DNA of 64,000 nt from Sycon ciliatum (Eukaryota > Porifera > Calcarea > Leucosolenida > Sycettidae). Position numbers and translations under genes: made by a program. The stretch lies in contig NC_088655.1 of NCBI RefSeq assembly GCF_964019385.1, positions 6,170,658 through 6,234,657 on the forward strand. Direction: 5' to 3'. The notes beneath the pieces are model-generated. The model saw only the letters and a program-made list of their open reading frames with translations. It had not been told where the DNA came from and searched no databases. Positions 10,660 through 22,370 of the stretch are shown in pieces (the stretch's first letter is position 1; each line of letters begins with the position of its first letter).

Positions 10660-10694
10660 CGGCCTCGAAGATATAATATATCTTCGAGGCCGTT
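10660..10694. repeat. Short perfect palindrome
   Basis: CGGCCTCGAAGATA is followed, after a five-base loop, by TATCTTCGAGGCCG, giving a 14-bp perfect stem. It lies in an intron. It may be the fused ends of an excised or internally deleted TIR element. Confidence 0.7.
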
Positions 10695-11577
10695 TATCTC
10701 GTGAGTGATGATGGAACCATGCCTGACCTCCATGTGTTCGGTCTTGGGCTGAGAACCTTGGTAATCTACTGGGGAAGTGGCTGTACAGGCCAGGCAGAAG
10801 TGTGCGCTGCTGTTTCTGCGACAAACAAAGAAGAAGCAGCTAATGCCGACCAGGCTGATTCTATTATCAGATCTCTGGAGAGCAAAGTCTGAGGATGGAG
10901 AAGACAGATGCGAGTTCTCTGAATGTTTCTGAACATCTTGGGCCCCATCGGGCATAGACAATTTTTGTATGGACATTTCGGACGTTGCTCAATTGGAGAA
11001 GAGAGCAGAATATTTGAACCAAGGGCATGGCTCTTCCAATCAAGGGTATCAACAATAAAGGATCTGAACATTTTCGATCCAGAAGATGTTTGCTGTTTTC
11101 TCACTTGTCATTTGTGGACTCATTGTTGCAGCAAAGATGAGGCGGGACTATTTCATGCCCAAAAATAAAATAATTAATTTCTTTCTCAAACACAAAGCTC
11201 ACTTTCCCTGACTGCATGCATGTGCATGTGACAGGTCTGTGGACTTGTGCCACGTGATTCATGTAGCACGATAGTAAGGCTATCCAGTAGACTGGTAGTG
11301 GTACATAACTGTATGCACAGACCATAGCGCTCTGTGTGGTAAAACTGTTAACCACTGCACACACACACAGCGTGGAAAGTCCAACTCTGGAAAGTTCGGA
11401 ATAACTTGAAGTTTTGTAAAATGTCCACTATCCGTGTACGCGCCCATGTGCCATGTGTTGACACTCTTATCTCATTTTCTAGACCGCCTCCGTGTAAACA
11501 CGCATGGGCAAAAGGAAAGACCCAGTACATGGGGCAGTGCATGTTCAGCTTGATGTGCAGTAACAATTCGTTAGTAC

Positions 11578-11927
11578 TGTTGCGAAACCACAAGTTCTCA
11601 AGAGTGAAAGGCCTTCTCGCTTGTGACATTGTGTTCGTTTCAATGCATTTGTATCCAGACTCCGCCGTACTGCTGGTGTTTACGACGTGGTATACGCTAC
11701 AGGCGCTATGTGCGGTTTGCTGAGTGCGCTGTAGTTGTATGTGGTATGTGTATGCTTTTCTCGTATACGCTGCCATGTTCACGCAATAACTACTGGGTGG
11801 TTTTAGTGTTTGTTATTCATCATCATTAGTTGATCGAAGTGAAATATACTGTCAAGATTAAATAGTTGTCCTCGTGCCATGTGGTCGTTCGTTTCTGATA
11901 CTTGAGAGAACCAGATGGTTCACAACA
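11578..11927 (+). mobile_element. Solo LTR of the same BEL/Pao family as the 24-29 kb element
   Basis: A 350-bp LTR with TG...CA ends, flanked by a perfect five-base AGTAC duplication (11573-11577 and 11928-11932). Read in reverse complement it aligns with the LTRs of the element at 23689-29797. Shared stretches include ACGAACGACCACA, GAGGACAACTAT and AGAAGGCCTTTC. Its orientation is opposite to that element, so its own sense strand is plus. LTR-LTR recombination has removed the internal part. Confidence 0.85.
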
Positions 11928-12397
11928 AGTACAGTGTACAGCACTTGTGAATAAAACTGTTTGTTCATGTGAAAAACAGTCTGATTTCACGCATCCAAAA
12001 TGTAGGCGGGACCACATATGCTCCCGGGCCCAAATTGACGCACATGTTCTGGACCTTCACCAATGTGTCTACCCAGGGACTTATTGCAGGCCTTTACCAT
12101 GCACGGAGAGATGAATATCTAGGGCTGAGTCAGGTAGATTTTTCTTCAGCTATCGGGTTTGGGTAGTTTTCCACGGTTTGCACGGATACCCTATTGGGTA
12201 ATGTTTCCATGGTGACACCACAATGCACCCTTCCCTTACACACTAGATAGAAATGGGGAGTACTACATGAATTTGTACATGTGCACTGTACATGATGCCA
12301 TCAGCGACTTCAGGTTTTCAGGTACTATTCTGTACCCGTCTACCCGAGGTCCTCACAGGTTGCATGGGTATCCGACTACCCGTGCACACCACTATAA

Positions 12398-12451
12398 ATA
12401 ACACACACATGAACACACACACGCACACATGCACACACACGCACACACACG

Positions 12452-12513
<62 letters not shown>
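12398..12513. repeat. (CA)n microsatellite
   Basis: ACAC repeats with scattered CG and TG interruptions. Intronic. Confidence 0.95.
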
Positions 12514-12514
<1 letters not shown>

Positions 12515-12789
12515 CAGACCTCAGACATGCCCATCGCGGGAGCGATGATAGCGAACAGCTATGTTAGACATAGCAACTTTCTTGTGCTGGGATTACACCA
12601 TTCAACAGCTTGCAAGGCTGATGAATTGACCGCCACAATTTTAGCCTGGTATCCACCACACAGCTGTTTGAAGTGACTTTTTCTGGCCAGTGAATCCCTA
12701 TTTTTCATTTTTCCATTTTATTTCTTTTTCTTTTTTCTACACACACACCACACCACATACTCCGGCATGCACTGGCTGTTGGTAACCAC

Positions 12790-12925
12790 CCAATAGAAAG
12801 AAAGAAAAGTCAGGAAGAGTCTGAGAAAGAGAAGAAAGACGTGTGACCATAATTGTCGGGAATCGAACCCGCAACCTATCGATTGGAAATCGCTGCACAT
12901 ACCACTGCACCATATGGGACACACA
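12790..12925 (-). mobile_element. tRNA-derived SINE (copy 3, Gly-like head)
   Basis: On the minus strand a B box GGGTTCGATTCCC (12858-12870) follows a D-arm-like TGGTGCAGTGGTA, as in tRNA-Gly, at a tRNA-like distance. The 3' side reads TCTTTCTTCTCTTTCTCAGACT, a pyrimidine-rich tail close to that of copy 2. Parts of the cloverleaf are lost, so this is a SINE or tRNA pseudogene, not a working tRNA. Confidence 0.55.
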
Positions 12926-13305
12926 CACACACACACACATACATGCCTGCATGCACACACACACAGTGCCCTCCCTGCACCAGTGTACAGAATCAAACAC
13001 ATGCATGCCCTAATCATTCATTCATGCATGTACTGTCGTGGACATGGAAATCCGGTCACACATCTTGCGGCCCCAGGGCACTCGCCATGCAGCCGTGGAC
13101 AAGCGGTACACACATGCGCTGCAGCGCGCTGGTCACATCGGATCAACATGACTGTGCACTGCACGCAGTGTTCTGTAGGCGCTGAGGGTGCCGGCCCCGG
13201 TCAATCAACTGAATTTCCATGTCTCCTACAGTACATGCCGACATACGGATCAACAGACACAAACAAAAATTAACAAAAACGCATTTGATAAAGTATCGCA
13301 CTGAC

Positions 13306-13699
13306 CTGATGTTACCGATGGTGGCATCCGGCTCAAAAACCGACCAGCTGTGGTGGTTATGCTTGTTGTCATCCGTTTCGCGTCCCATTTACTATTGACA
13401 ACAGCAAGACCGAGGCTTGGTACTGATGTGGATAGGCAGAAAATGTCGTGTGTCGCTGAAAACGCATCCTGCCCAGCGAGATCTTTGATACGCAAATGCT
13501 GACCACGCTCATCCGTGAAGTTGGACATCTGGATGCCTCGGGTTCGTTTCGAGTCGTTTGATGTGCCATTGTTTTCTTCTTTTCTCAATGTCTTGATCAG
13601 TGTGGATTTCCCAACAAGTTGTTCCCCGCTGACTAGAACAACTAGCGTGTTAGCGTCCACTTGGCCTTCGGAATAAAATTCCTCCAGCTGAAGGTAAGT
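13306..13699 (-). CDS. Roco-family gene exon, first part of the Roc GTPase
   Basis: A 394-base exon, phase 0 to 1, between the acceptor tatacgcag and the donor AACATCAG|gtcagt. It contains the P-loop GEQLVGKST (the G-x4-GK-S/T nucleotide-binding motif) and the switch II motif DLAGQDAF (D-x-x-G-Q). In Roco proteins this Ras-like domain binds and hydrolyses GTP and sits directly N-terminal to COR. The exon begins TYLQLEEFYSEGQ. The phase-1 end joins exactly to exon 9278-9504. All key GTPase residues that can be checked by eye are present, so the gene looks functional. Confidence 0.88.
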
Positions 13700-13738
13700 C
13701 TGCGTATATATAATACACACAAGAACAATTACAGAATA

Positions 13739-13899
13739 GGGGGCTTGTCAACTTACAATCGCTCAATGCAGTTGCTATTCACACGTGGCGCATGCGCTGG
13801 ATGAAAATTCTTTATCAGTGACGTCAAAATATTGTGACGTTTCGGGCCACTCACTGTGAATAGCAACTGAATAGAGCGGTTGTCAGTTGATAAACCCCC
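13739..13899. mobile_element. 161-bp MITE with about 45-bp terminal inverted repeats
   Basis: The ends are GGGGGCTTGTCAACTTACAA and an inverted copy reading GGGGGTTTATCAACTGACAA. The arms continue through CAGTTGCTATTCACA. A TGACGTCA motif lies near the centre. It sits 39 bases upstream, in gene sense, of the Roc exon acceptor. The target duplication is ambiguous. Confidence 0.75.
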
Positions 13900-13901
13900 T
13901 T

Positions 13902-15535
13902 TCCTTTCTAATGCAGTTGCGTGATGTCCACCATTTTCTTAGTAAATTATAACAATTACTGGATATAAGTGTTGAAGGCAAATTTTCCTAAACAGCTGTG
14001 AAGATGATAATGCTCCATAGTTGGCAGTGGTCATCTGTTGGACAGTAAAGTATGTGAGGAGAACATTTTGTGGGGATGAATTTTTTTATAAGTCGGACAA
14101 TGTAAATGAGAAGATCAGCTTCTCCACATGCTATATAGTTCTTTCGGCAAGCGGCATGCACTGCACACATGTACTTGCCTGAATTTAAACACAGGCAGGA
14201 AATGAATCTATGAAGATTCTTGCTACTTTCAAAACTAGGATGGCGGACATCGAAAAAATGAGTCGGTGATAGCTTTGTGAAGCGTAAACGTTACTGGATG
14301 AAGACGAGAATAGTAAGACAATTGGACATACCGGTCTTACTACAACTCAATGACGCAAAGTAACAGACCACCTAAATTGGGAGGTTCAAGTTGATATGGT
14401 AAGCATGGAAGGGGAAGCTGAGCATTCCTTGTCAGTTTTTCAGCTAAGTACTCCTTATCAGTTTTGTGCCCTTTCTTCACACTTGCTGACGGTATAATAC
14501 CTGGTTACATCGATGCACAGTTATTCATAACTCGTAACATTTTGTCTTTTCTCTATTTTACCTGAAGAAAACGACGGTTTCGAGGCGCAGCGGTCTCCTT
14601 GTAAGCGGCATGTCGAACAATTTCCATTACCTACATTGCCAATAGAACACACAGGAAACACAATGACATAATTACGTAAAAGTAGGAATAGGGAAGAGGT
14701 GGTTGGTAGAGAATAGATTGTAGAGAAACATGGTTGGAGTGAAGTGAGGTGCCAGGAAAGACGGTCACGGACAGGGTACCGTGAGCAAAAAGGAATACTC
14801 TTCTTTGTGACTATTCACTTCTGGCTTGTTCGAATTGTCATTCTTTGACTTTTCTTCCGAAGAGTTTCCAATAGCTACATCACGAAGTGCGTGGAGATGG
14901 TCGATCTTATCGGACGTCATCGACAATTCCACTGAAAGCTCTGAAATGATAGAAACGTTCTAATGGGACACTTCAACTAATCTCTTTAAAAAATTTTTTC
15001 GAACAGTTGAAGAAGACAATTCGAACGCCCCCTTAACTTAATATACATGTATACGTAGTACATATAACAAAGTGTCTGGGGTCTTTGCTGCAAATAATGC
15101 TCAATACCTCAACATGTGCAGAGCTTACCACACGAGGCAGAACAACAGAGACCAAAAACCTTTCTCATAACTCCGAGTTTCGTGTTTCAAAAAACACTCA
15201 TCAGACGATAAAACATAATAATGCTATTTGCTAGTTATAGGGTAATTGTAATGTAGGCTAAGGCAGTGCTGCAACCACGAAGCTTGAGGAGATAACATCA
15301 GCCCTGGAATACACTGTGCGTAATATGAATGCAAGTGTCATGGCTGAGGTATATTGCTATAACCAAGATGGGAGATACATGTAGAACCGATGCAGGAATG
15401 AAGTATGTTTCAGTGGTAGTTGTGTCACGCCAAAGGGCTGGGTAGTATGTGTTACATAGCAGATACCAGTGTGGGTAATGGCGCAAAAATGTGGTTTGGT
15501 GTGAGTGTGAAAGAGTGAGGGTGTACATGTGTGTG
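13902..15535. other. Intronic DNA with no gene seen
   Basis: AT-rich sequence without a supportable frame. A CTCGTAACATTTTG stretch at about 14535 recurs at about 21960, so both may be remnants of one repeat family. Confidence 0.4.
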
Positions 15536-15580
15536 CATGAGAGAGAGAGAGATAGAGTGTGTGTGTGTGTGTGTGTTTGT

Positions 15581-15625
<45 letters not shown>

Positions 15626-15655
15626 CATGCGTGCGTGTGTGTGTGTGTGTGTGGA
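15536..15655. repeat. (GT)n microsatellite
   Basis: GT dinucleotides with GTTT and GCGC interruptions, preceded by a short GA run. Intronic. Confidence 0.95.
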
Positions 15656-16385
15656 ACACAGCATATCTCATCATGTGTAGTTTGCGAGCGAGAATTTGCT
15701 GGCATGTCTACACTTCGAGATGAGCTCGCTTCTCTTGTTCAGGCATGTTTCTTTATCCGCGGTTATGATCGGAACTTCTCCGAGAGGCAAAGTTGGCACC
15801 TCTTGCTGATGTTAGCGTAGGCTTGTGCTCGTTCTGAAATACTCCACTGGATCGAGTAGTCTTCCTGTCTCTCCGCCAATTTCCAGACAAACTTGGATAG
15901 TTCGGTGCTCTTCCGTCCCTGCTCGTGGTTGAATGTTTACTTCTGGTTTCCGTACCGGGTCTTGAACGTTGGCTCTGTCGCTCCGAAGTACACACGTGCT
16001 GGGTTAGTCCCTCTGCAGACTACGTACATAGAACATTCAGTACAAAATCACATAAAACCTAAAAGGCAACATTTTTCAAAGCCTGTATTCAGACTACACA
16101 TTTTACATGCAATGTACAGGCAACCTTTGACCCTACGATATTGCGCAATGGACCCGGCCGGGGATGTGTGAAAGCAGCCGGCAGTCGTACCCAGGTTCAA
16201 AGTCTGTACGTTTGTTTAACTACCTGGTGAGAAAGTACGATAAATGCAGGAAAGTTGCCTTGTACAAGGGTTCGCACCTTGCCTGAAAGGTTTGGGCAGC
16301 TTTTTACGCTCCCCACCAGATTCTTGTCGTTGTCTTGGAAACTTCTATGTAAATGTGAATTATAGGCTGTTTTGTACCTAGTCTG

Positions 16386-16440
16386 AAGTGGGCCTTAACA
16401 TTACGGCGTGTCACTTCGGCTTTGTAGACCAGCTGCAAAA
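16386..16440 (-). CDS. Candidate small exon of the Roco-family gene
   Basis: A good acceptor (tttgttttgcag) precedes 55 open bases reading LVYKAEVTRRNVKAHFRL, ending at a possible G|gtacaa donor. A nearby frame at 16490-16630 reads MLEAQEEAYRLEWQ and could be another exon, but its only donor would be the rare GC type. Both lie between the ankyrin and Roc exons, where further exons are expected. Phase was not proven. Confidence 0.3.
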
Positions 16441-17223
16441 CAAAGTGTATTGTTGACTCTGACAAGGAAAAGGAGCGGTGATAACTTGCCACTCCAAACG
16501 ATAAGCTTCTTCTTGCGCTTCCAACATTTTTCGGTGCAACATTTGATGCAAAAAGTGACTATGTGGCGTGTAGTTTTTGAATTCTACGGCAAGAGGAATG
16601 ATGATCGAGCATGCCATCAAGGTCGCTTGGAGTTGACCAGCACAGGCTACACTGATTCCATGTGGTACGTGACATGCCGACATCACAGATTTCTTACGTG
16701 ATGAACAACGCAATTTGACTCCTACTCACCCTAGTCTCTGTGCTGCATGTTGAGGGAAAGTCCCGGTTGGAAGGCCTACAACGCGACCAGCGTGCTCTTA
16801 AACTGGGCATCGAAATGCATGTGATCCAATCTAAATATCAACAGGCGATCCTTGTAAGTGCACGTACACTTGATCAAGGTGACTCAGAAAAACTGCTGAA
16901 CCGTGATCTACCAGACCTGGCATTCTGGTGTCACGGGGCACATGATTTGCAAAGTCAATCTACACCCCAAAGGAAACTTACCTCCAAATTGTGAGCGTAA
17001 TTGGAGAGATCGACTTGCACAAATTTTCTGGTTTTCTCAGAAATGCTCTCTTTTAATAAATATTATTGCTGGAGTGAGCGATTCAGTATAAGCTCGAACG
17101 TCACTGCCCGTATCTCAGGTTTTCCGTTATCTCAGGACAGCTCGTCTACCATGTATTATATCACTTTTTGAAGAAGTGTTTTTGGCACATATTACACGTA
17201 TTCAGGATAAAAAATATGTCTTA

Positions 17224-17740
17224 GGGGTGAAACAAAGGTGTCAAAGGTTCGAAGAACCTTCGTTTTCATTTGAAACAAACCTTCGATTTCACTTCAAAAG
17301 AAGGTCAACACACGATTTCTGTACATACATGCACTGATCTTCCTCGTATACAGGAGCCGGTACTGTACTGTAGTTTGTACAGTCGACTAGTTTTGTGTCC
17401 AGTTGGCTCCCGGTAGGTGCCACTGCAAGTCCATAGTAGGCCACAGACTGCGCTTGAGCGTGGCCATTCACGGCCGAGGTGTGCAGAAGTAGTCTTGGGC
17501 AGTTTAGGGTGCAAACTGCGCAGTGCAAAAGCTATGGGCATGCCAATTGTGGTGACTGCACAGCAAACATGTGCAAAGTCATGTACTTTGTAGGGCACAT
17601 GCACAGAGTCACGATGCTTCAAGAGGATGCACAGAGTGTGCTTCAAGAGGAACTGTCAACTGGTAAAAGAATCCTTCGACACCTGCGTTCGTTTTCATGA
17701 AGAAGGTTTGTTTGGCAAATTGAGACCTTCGTTTCACCCC
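17224..17740. mobile_element. MITE with GGGGTGAAAC termini
   Basis: The ends read GGGGTGAAACAAAGGTGTC and, inverted, GGGGTGAAACGAAGGTCTC. The ends are followed by related AACAAACCTTC and TTCGAAG motifs on both sides. Flanks are TTA on the left and TAA on the right, so the duplication is unclear. It is non-coding and lies in a Roco-gene intron. Confidence 0.65.
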
Positions 17741-18249
17741 TAATTATTATGTCTTGATGAAAATGAGTGAATTACACAGGTGGACAGTGATAAACTGACA
17801 CTAGTGTGCACGAAAAATTATTCAAACCCCAAATTCGAAGCAGTTTTGCCATAGGAACTCAAGCTAAAGGTACCCGGTAGAGAGGCGTGCCAGTATCTGA
17901 GGCGTCCGGATAAGAGACAATTGAGTGTACCCATTGCTATTGTTAGGTACCTCCTCCCGTACCTTTTGTGGTTGGCCTGCATGCATGTAGCTGTAATTGT
18001 ACACATCGTATTCGTAGTATTCATACTCACCTCTCGTTCCGTTGGCCTGGGTAGCTACTTGCGCACCCATCTTTGCCATAGCTACCCAGGCCCTTTATCT
18101 TGCAAGCTCTTCTCTCGACTCGCTCTCTCTCCCATAATGTAGTCGTAGTAGTTCGTCTTTGTCTCCGTCTCTTCGTCTACCGCAATAAATGTCGTTCTAC
18201 CTACCTATCCCGTTGTCTGTTGTGTCTGGAGAATTGTGTGAACGTTATA

Positions 18250-19581
18250 CCGTATTTTCCGGGGTATAAGCTGCACCCCCCTTTTTGAGGCAAAATATTG
18301 ACTTAAAGTTGGTATTTGGAGTATAAGCCGCACCCACAAACCAAGATTTTTCACACTCATTGACAAATGGCCTTTCTACAAATTTATTATGGTTATGGAG
18401 CTAAATACCATGTTAGATCAGATTATGAAGTGTTAGTGCACCACTTTGTCCCATCGGCAAGGCATGCTAAAGCCACAGTAAAGTGCTCTCGTTCGTGCCC
18501 TGTCGTTTTGATGTGAATAGTCTTCGCTCCGATTTTGTCGATAGTGCGGGACAAGGGCATGTCGAAGTTCAGAGGCGTTTCATCCATATTGCCAATCTGA
18601 TCTAGTGGATACTTGTTCTGTTCTCTCAACCTGATGACGGTGCGCCGAAAGGACAGAATCTTCTCCTCAAACTCGTCCGGCAGTCGCTGGCCTAGGTGAG
18701 TCTTCGTCCGGATAACAAGGCTATGTCGCTTCATGAAACGATAGCACCAACCAACAGTTGCGTTGAAACTTACGGCGTTCATCTCCTTTGTGAAGACTTT
18801 CGCTTTTAGGCGAATCATTGTGCCACTCAATCCAATCACATCTTTATCGATTTTTCTCGATCCATTCGAAAACCTTACGCTCAAGTTCATTCCATCGTGG
18901 CTCGTGTCCAGCATGTAGCGATTTGGACGTGACTTTCTTCTTCGACAGCTCGACTTTCTGTTTCCGCCACCGACGAACCCTCGACTCATCGATGTCGAAG
19001 TGTCTCGCGCAGGCCCGATTTCCATGCGCTTCGGCGAAGAGCAGAGCGCGTATCTTCTCCTTCACGGTGTATGTTGTCCGCCGCTGCATGGTCAACTCCA
19101 GGACACCATCGAAGTACCGGCAAGAAAAGCTAAAGAAACAAAATAATCTGAACGACTGAAAGACGAATTGAAATGTTTGGAAACAAACATTCGTTCCGTG
19201 ACAGCTATGTACCAGGCCAGGGAGTACCCTGTTCACAACATGGAAAGATTCCAGCCGCCACTATTTATACACAAAAAGTAGTATTATCGTATCGCTGTAT
19301 ACTAGGATGTGTGGAAACCGGCACTTCCAGTACGCAAAAAATAGTCCCCGTATACGCGTACCGTATGGTGTAGCCCGCGCACTAAAACTAGTATTAAAAA
19401 GTGCCGGGATAGCAACACAGGCGCGAAGCTGAGTCGAATGACATGTCACATGACATCAGCATGCATACCGATGTATGCTAAGCATTCATTCGCGAAAGCA
19501 TATTCGGTGTATAAGCCGCAGGGGCGATTTTGGTCCGATTTTTAGCGAAAAAAAGTGCGGCTTATACCCCGGAAAATACGG
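18250..19581 (-). mobile_element. pogo/Tigger-like DNA transposon, internally deleted
   Basis: The terminal inverted repeats begin CCGTATTTTCCGGGGTATAA at 18250 and end with the inverted copy at 19581. TA duplications flank both sides (18248-18249 and 19582-19583). The 1332-bp element carries the N-terminal part of a CENP-B/pogo-type transposase on the minus strand. TA target and HTH-plus-DDE architecture identify the Tc1/mariner superfamily, pogo branch. Confidence 0.85.
18423..19089 (-). pseudogene. pogo/Tigger-like transposase, frameshifted and truncated
   Basis: From the ATG at 19089, MQRRTTYTVKEKIRALLF starts an HTH of the Psq/CENP-B type, with the recognition helix near DESRVRRWRKQK. 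The frame shifts near 18845-18850. It continues with a second HTH region (VGWCYRFMKRHSL) and the start of the DDE domain, whose first catalytic Asp lies in GNMDETPL. The protein stops at 18423, shortly after GHEREHFTVALACLADG, so the second Asp and third acidic residue are missing. The gene cannot make an active transposase; the lost part was probably removed by an internal deletion. Confidence 0.85.
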
Positions 19582-19942
19582 TACTTAACACTATTCATAT
19601 TTGCAACTATTGCATCCTTTCTGCAGTCTTAGTAAACTGCATAGCAGCCATTCATACAATATTGCACTCATTCCAAACACCCACACAGGGACGTTTCTGC
19701 TGCGAACGCCACATTTGGGTCACTAAATGTTTGGGCATATCCCATCATTAGTTTGAACCAGTAACCTGATACTGAGCCATGCCTGAATATCTGGTGAATC
19801 AAAAGCGGTGTTTGCAGCAGGGAGGCTTTTTTGTGTGAGTGTCTAGAGGGAATAGAGTGATATTGTTACCTCATTGGTTATGCAAGTTTTCGAATGGGAA
19901 ATTCTGTTTCATGTATTTTCTTTTCTTCTAAGTTGCGCTTAC

Positions 19943-20059
19943 CTTCTCCTCCTCCTCTGGGTACTTGCTCTCAAGATGGCGGATAATAGCCCTTAAGTTA
20001 GGTATAGCTTGGCTGGAGTCATACTTTGCTACTGCATGGTCCAGGCATGTCATGTTATC
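19943..20059 (-). CDS. Roco-family gene ankyrin-repeat exon (second of two seen)
   Basis: A 39-codon exon in phase 0 on both sides, between acceptor cattctaccag and donor GAAG|gtaagc. It reads DNMTCLDHAVAKY and ends SKYPEEEEK. It directly continues exon 32060-32158, the pair matching an ankyrin repeat (…LLAFGN then DNMTCLDHAV). Ankyrin repeats mediate protein contacts; some Roco proteins carry them N-terminal to Roc. The intron between the two exons is about 12 kb and contains the Kolobok-like transposon. Confidence 0.8.
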
Positions 20060-20582
20060 CTGGTAGAATGAACAATGGTAAATCAACAAGAAAGTAAAAC
20101 AGACCTCTTAGTAAACATTGCATATAGCTCTGTAAACCAGAACAGCAGTTGATTTTGAATACTTTGCAGATTCAAGAAACTAATGACTTTTCTAATGCTC
20201 GTTGTGAGAATTATAACAACTCTCACATTATAATAGCGGAGCCAAACTATGTCTTGTGATCAGAAAATTGTACAATTTATTTAATGCATACTTCAAGTAT
20301 GGTATTGGTCAGAGAAAATAATGTAATTCGTCATTGGTTGATTCGCGTTGTTGAGTTGTAGTTAGACCGGCTTGTCCAATGGTCTTACCAATCTCCTTAT
20401 CATCCTGTAGCTTTCGACGTTCTTTGCTCCCGAGGGATATACCTCGTGCACATCTTTGTTGCGTTTTCTTCCCCTGACTGGATCTTTCCGCACGTAAGCT
20501 TTCCAAGTAATATAAGAGAGTTGGTATTTTTCAATTTGCAGATTCGTTGCAGCTAGGTGTCAGGTCGTTCAATATCTCAGTA

Positions 20583-20940
20583 CAATCGACTGTCACTTAT
20601 CCGGCCACTTCGGGAATCAGGCATGTTGGATAACTGAATATGTTGGATAACTGATATCATTTTTTATGTGCATATAAGGCTGGATTTCACTGATTTATGT
20701 ACACAATACCCAAATATATTCATGCATATTCATGAATTGCTCCATGTACACATACATGCACATGTTAGCATACTTGACCACACCTACTTCAAGTAAATGC
20801 ATTATTACACCATATAATATACACACAAAAAAGTTTTTTAAATAATTTTACTTTTGAGAGTCATAAAATTACCACTCCCGGGCTTGTCGGATAACCGACG
20901 TGCTCGGACAACTGGCGACCGGATAGGTGACATTCGACTG
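20583..20940. mobile_element. pogo/mariner-type MITE (TA duplication)
   Basis: The ends read CAATCGACTGTCACTTATCC and, inverted, CAGTCGAATGTCACCTATCC, flanked by TA (20581-20582 and 20941-20942). Sub-terminal GGATAACTGA / GGATAACCGA motifs repeat inside. It is 358 bp and non-coding. Confidence 0.8.
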
Positions 20941-20989
20941 TACCTCTGCCAGTTTAGCATCTTGTTGTCGCACTATCTGACTGTTTATG

Positions 20990-21757
20990 TAGTATCCCTG
21001 CCTTGCTTGATTGTAGCTGACTATTGCAGTATCCCTGCTTTGCTTGATTGTAGCTGACTATTGTAGTATCCCTGCCTTGCTTGATTGTAGCTGACTATTG
21101 TAGTATCCCTGTCTTGCTTGATTGTAGCTGACTAGTGTAGTATCCCTGCCTTGCTTGATTGTAGCTGACTACTGTAGTATCCCTGCCTTGCTTGATTGTA
21201 GCTGACTATTGTAGTATCCCTGCTTTGCTTGATTGTAGCTGACTATTGTAGTATCCCTGCCTTGCTTGATTGTAACTGACTATTGTAGTATCCCTGCCTT
21301 GCTTGATTGTAGCTGACTATTGCAGTATCCCTGCCTTGCTTGATTGTAGCTGACTATTGTAGTATCCCTGCCTTGCTTGATTGTAACTGACTATTGCAGT
21401 ATCCCTGCCTTGCTTGATTGTAGCTGACTATTGTAGTATCCCTGCCTTGCTTGATTGTAACTGACTATTGCAGTATCCCTGCCTTGCTTGATTGTAGCTG
21501 ACTATTGTAGTATCCCTGCTTTGCTTGATTGTAGCTGACTATTGTAGTATCCCTGCCTTGCTTGATTGTAGCTGACTATTGCAGTATCCCTGCCTTGCTT
21601 GATTGTAGCTGACTATTGTAGTATCCCTGCCTTGCTTGATTGTAGCTGACTATTGTAGTATTCCTGCCTTGCTTGATTGTAGCTGATTACTGTAGTATCC
21701 CTGCCTTGCTTGATTGTAGCTGACTATTGTAGTATCCCTGCCTTGCTTGATTGTAGC
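20990..21757. repeat. 37-bp minisatellite, about 21 copies
   Basis: A tandem array of GTAGTATCCCTGCCTTGCTT followed by GATTGTAGCTGACTATT. Copies differ by only a few substitutions (for example TGCAG for TGTAG, CTTTG for CCTTG). The near identity points to recent expansion or conversion. Intronic. Confidence 0.97.
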
Positions 21758-22260
21758 GTATCCCCGGTACGTTAGCGTATGTAGTCTGTTGCTTATAAAA
21801 GCTGCTGTGCATTTCTGTTTTCATATTATTTTAACATAATAATCCAGGTGGTGTACGTGAGGAAGTCTAAGTAAAATTTAATTAGTGTTAAGCACCGTGC
21901 CTCCACTCGGCTACCTATTACATTTATTATATCGTTACATTGGTGGATCATGGTCAAAACTCGTAACATTTTGGCCCTTACTCTTTAACATGAATATTAT
22001 TGTTTCGCCACCCAAGATTAAAATTTGATTACTGTTATCAACACATTGTCTCACATACAACCGTCTGCCTAACTTTGCACAATACTCACCATGTATCTAT
22101 CTCACACATCACTAGCGTTATCGTTCTTAACCAATAACAATTGTTGCTGTTTTGACACATTCATTTTCTGGTTTCTGAACTTATATATTCTTAGCTTGTT
22201 TCCCATGTTCCTTTAGTCGCGACATTCAACTCATGATTGTGACAAGAAAACGTTCTGGAC
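21758..22260. other. LTR-end-like, AT-rich intronic sequence
   Basis: CTTATAAAAGC at about 21793 resembles a TATA box. TTACATTGGTGGATCATGG at about 21934 resembles an LTR end followed by a primer site. No second LTR or pol frame was found, so a decayed LTR fragment is only suggested. Confidence 0.25.
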
Positions 22261-22264
22261 TTAA

Positions 22265-22370
22265 AGGGGAACTGCACGAAAAAATGAAAATTTGATATCC
22301 TGTAGAGTTTTGGGCTCTGAGTCGAATGGTCTTGGTCCAAAGTCTCTACAACAAAGCATTCTTGAGATAT
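22265..22370. repeat. Left terminal inverted repeat of the Kolobok-like element
   Basis: Starts AGGGGAACTGCACGAAAAAA and pairs with 31842-31946 at roughly 85% by eye. A TGACGTCAT-like motif follows a little inside on both ends. Confidence 0.85.

Noticed and set aside
12318..12567. His/Thr and Val/Cys proteins over the CA repeat
   Set aside because: Simple-sequence translation.
20990..21757. CRISPR-like array
   Set aside because: The unit repeats without unique spacers; it is a plain minisatellite in a eukaryotic intron.
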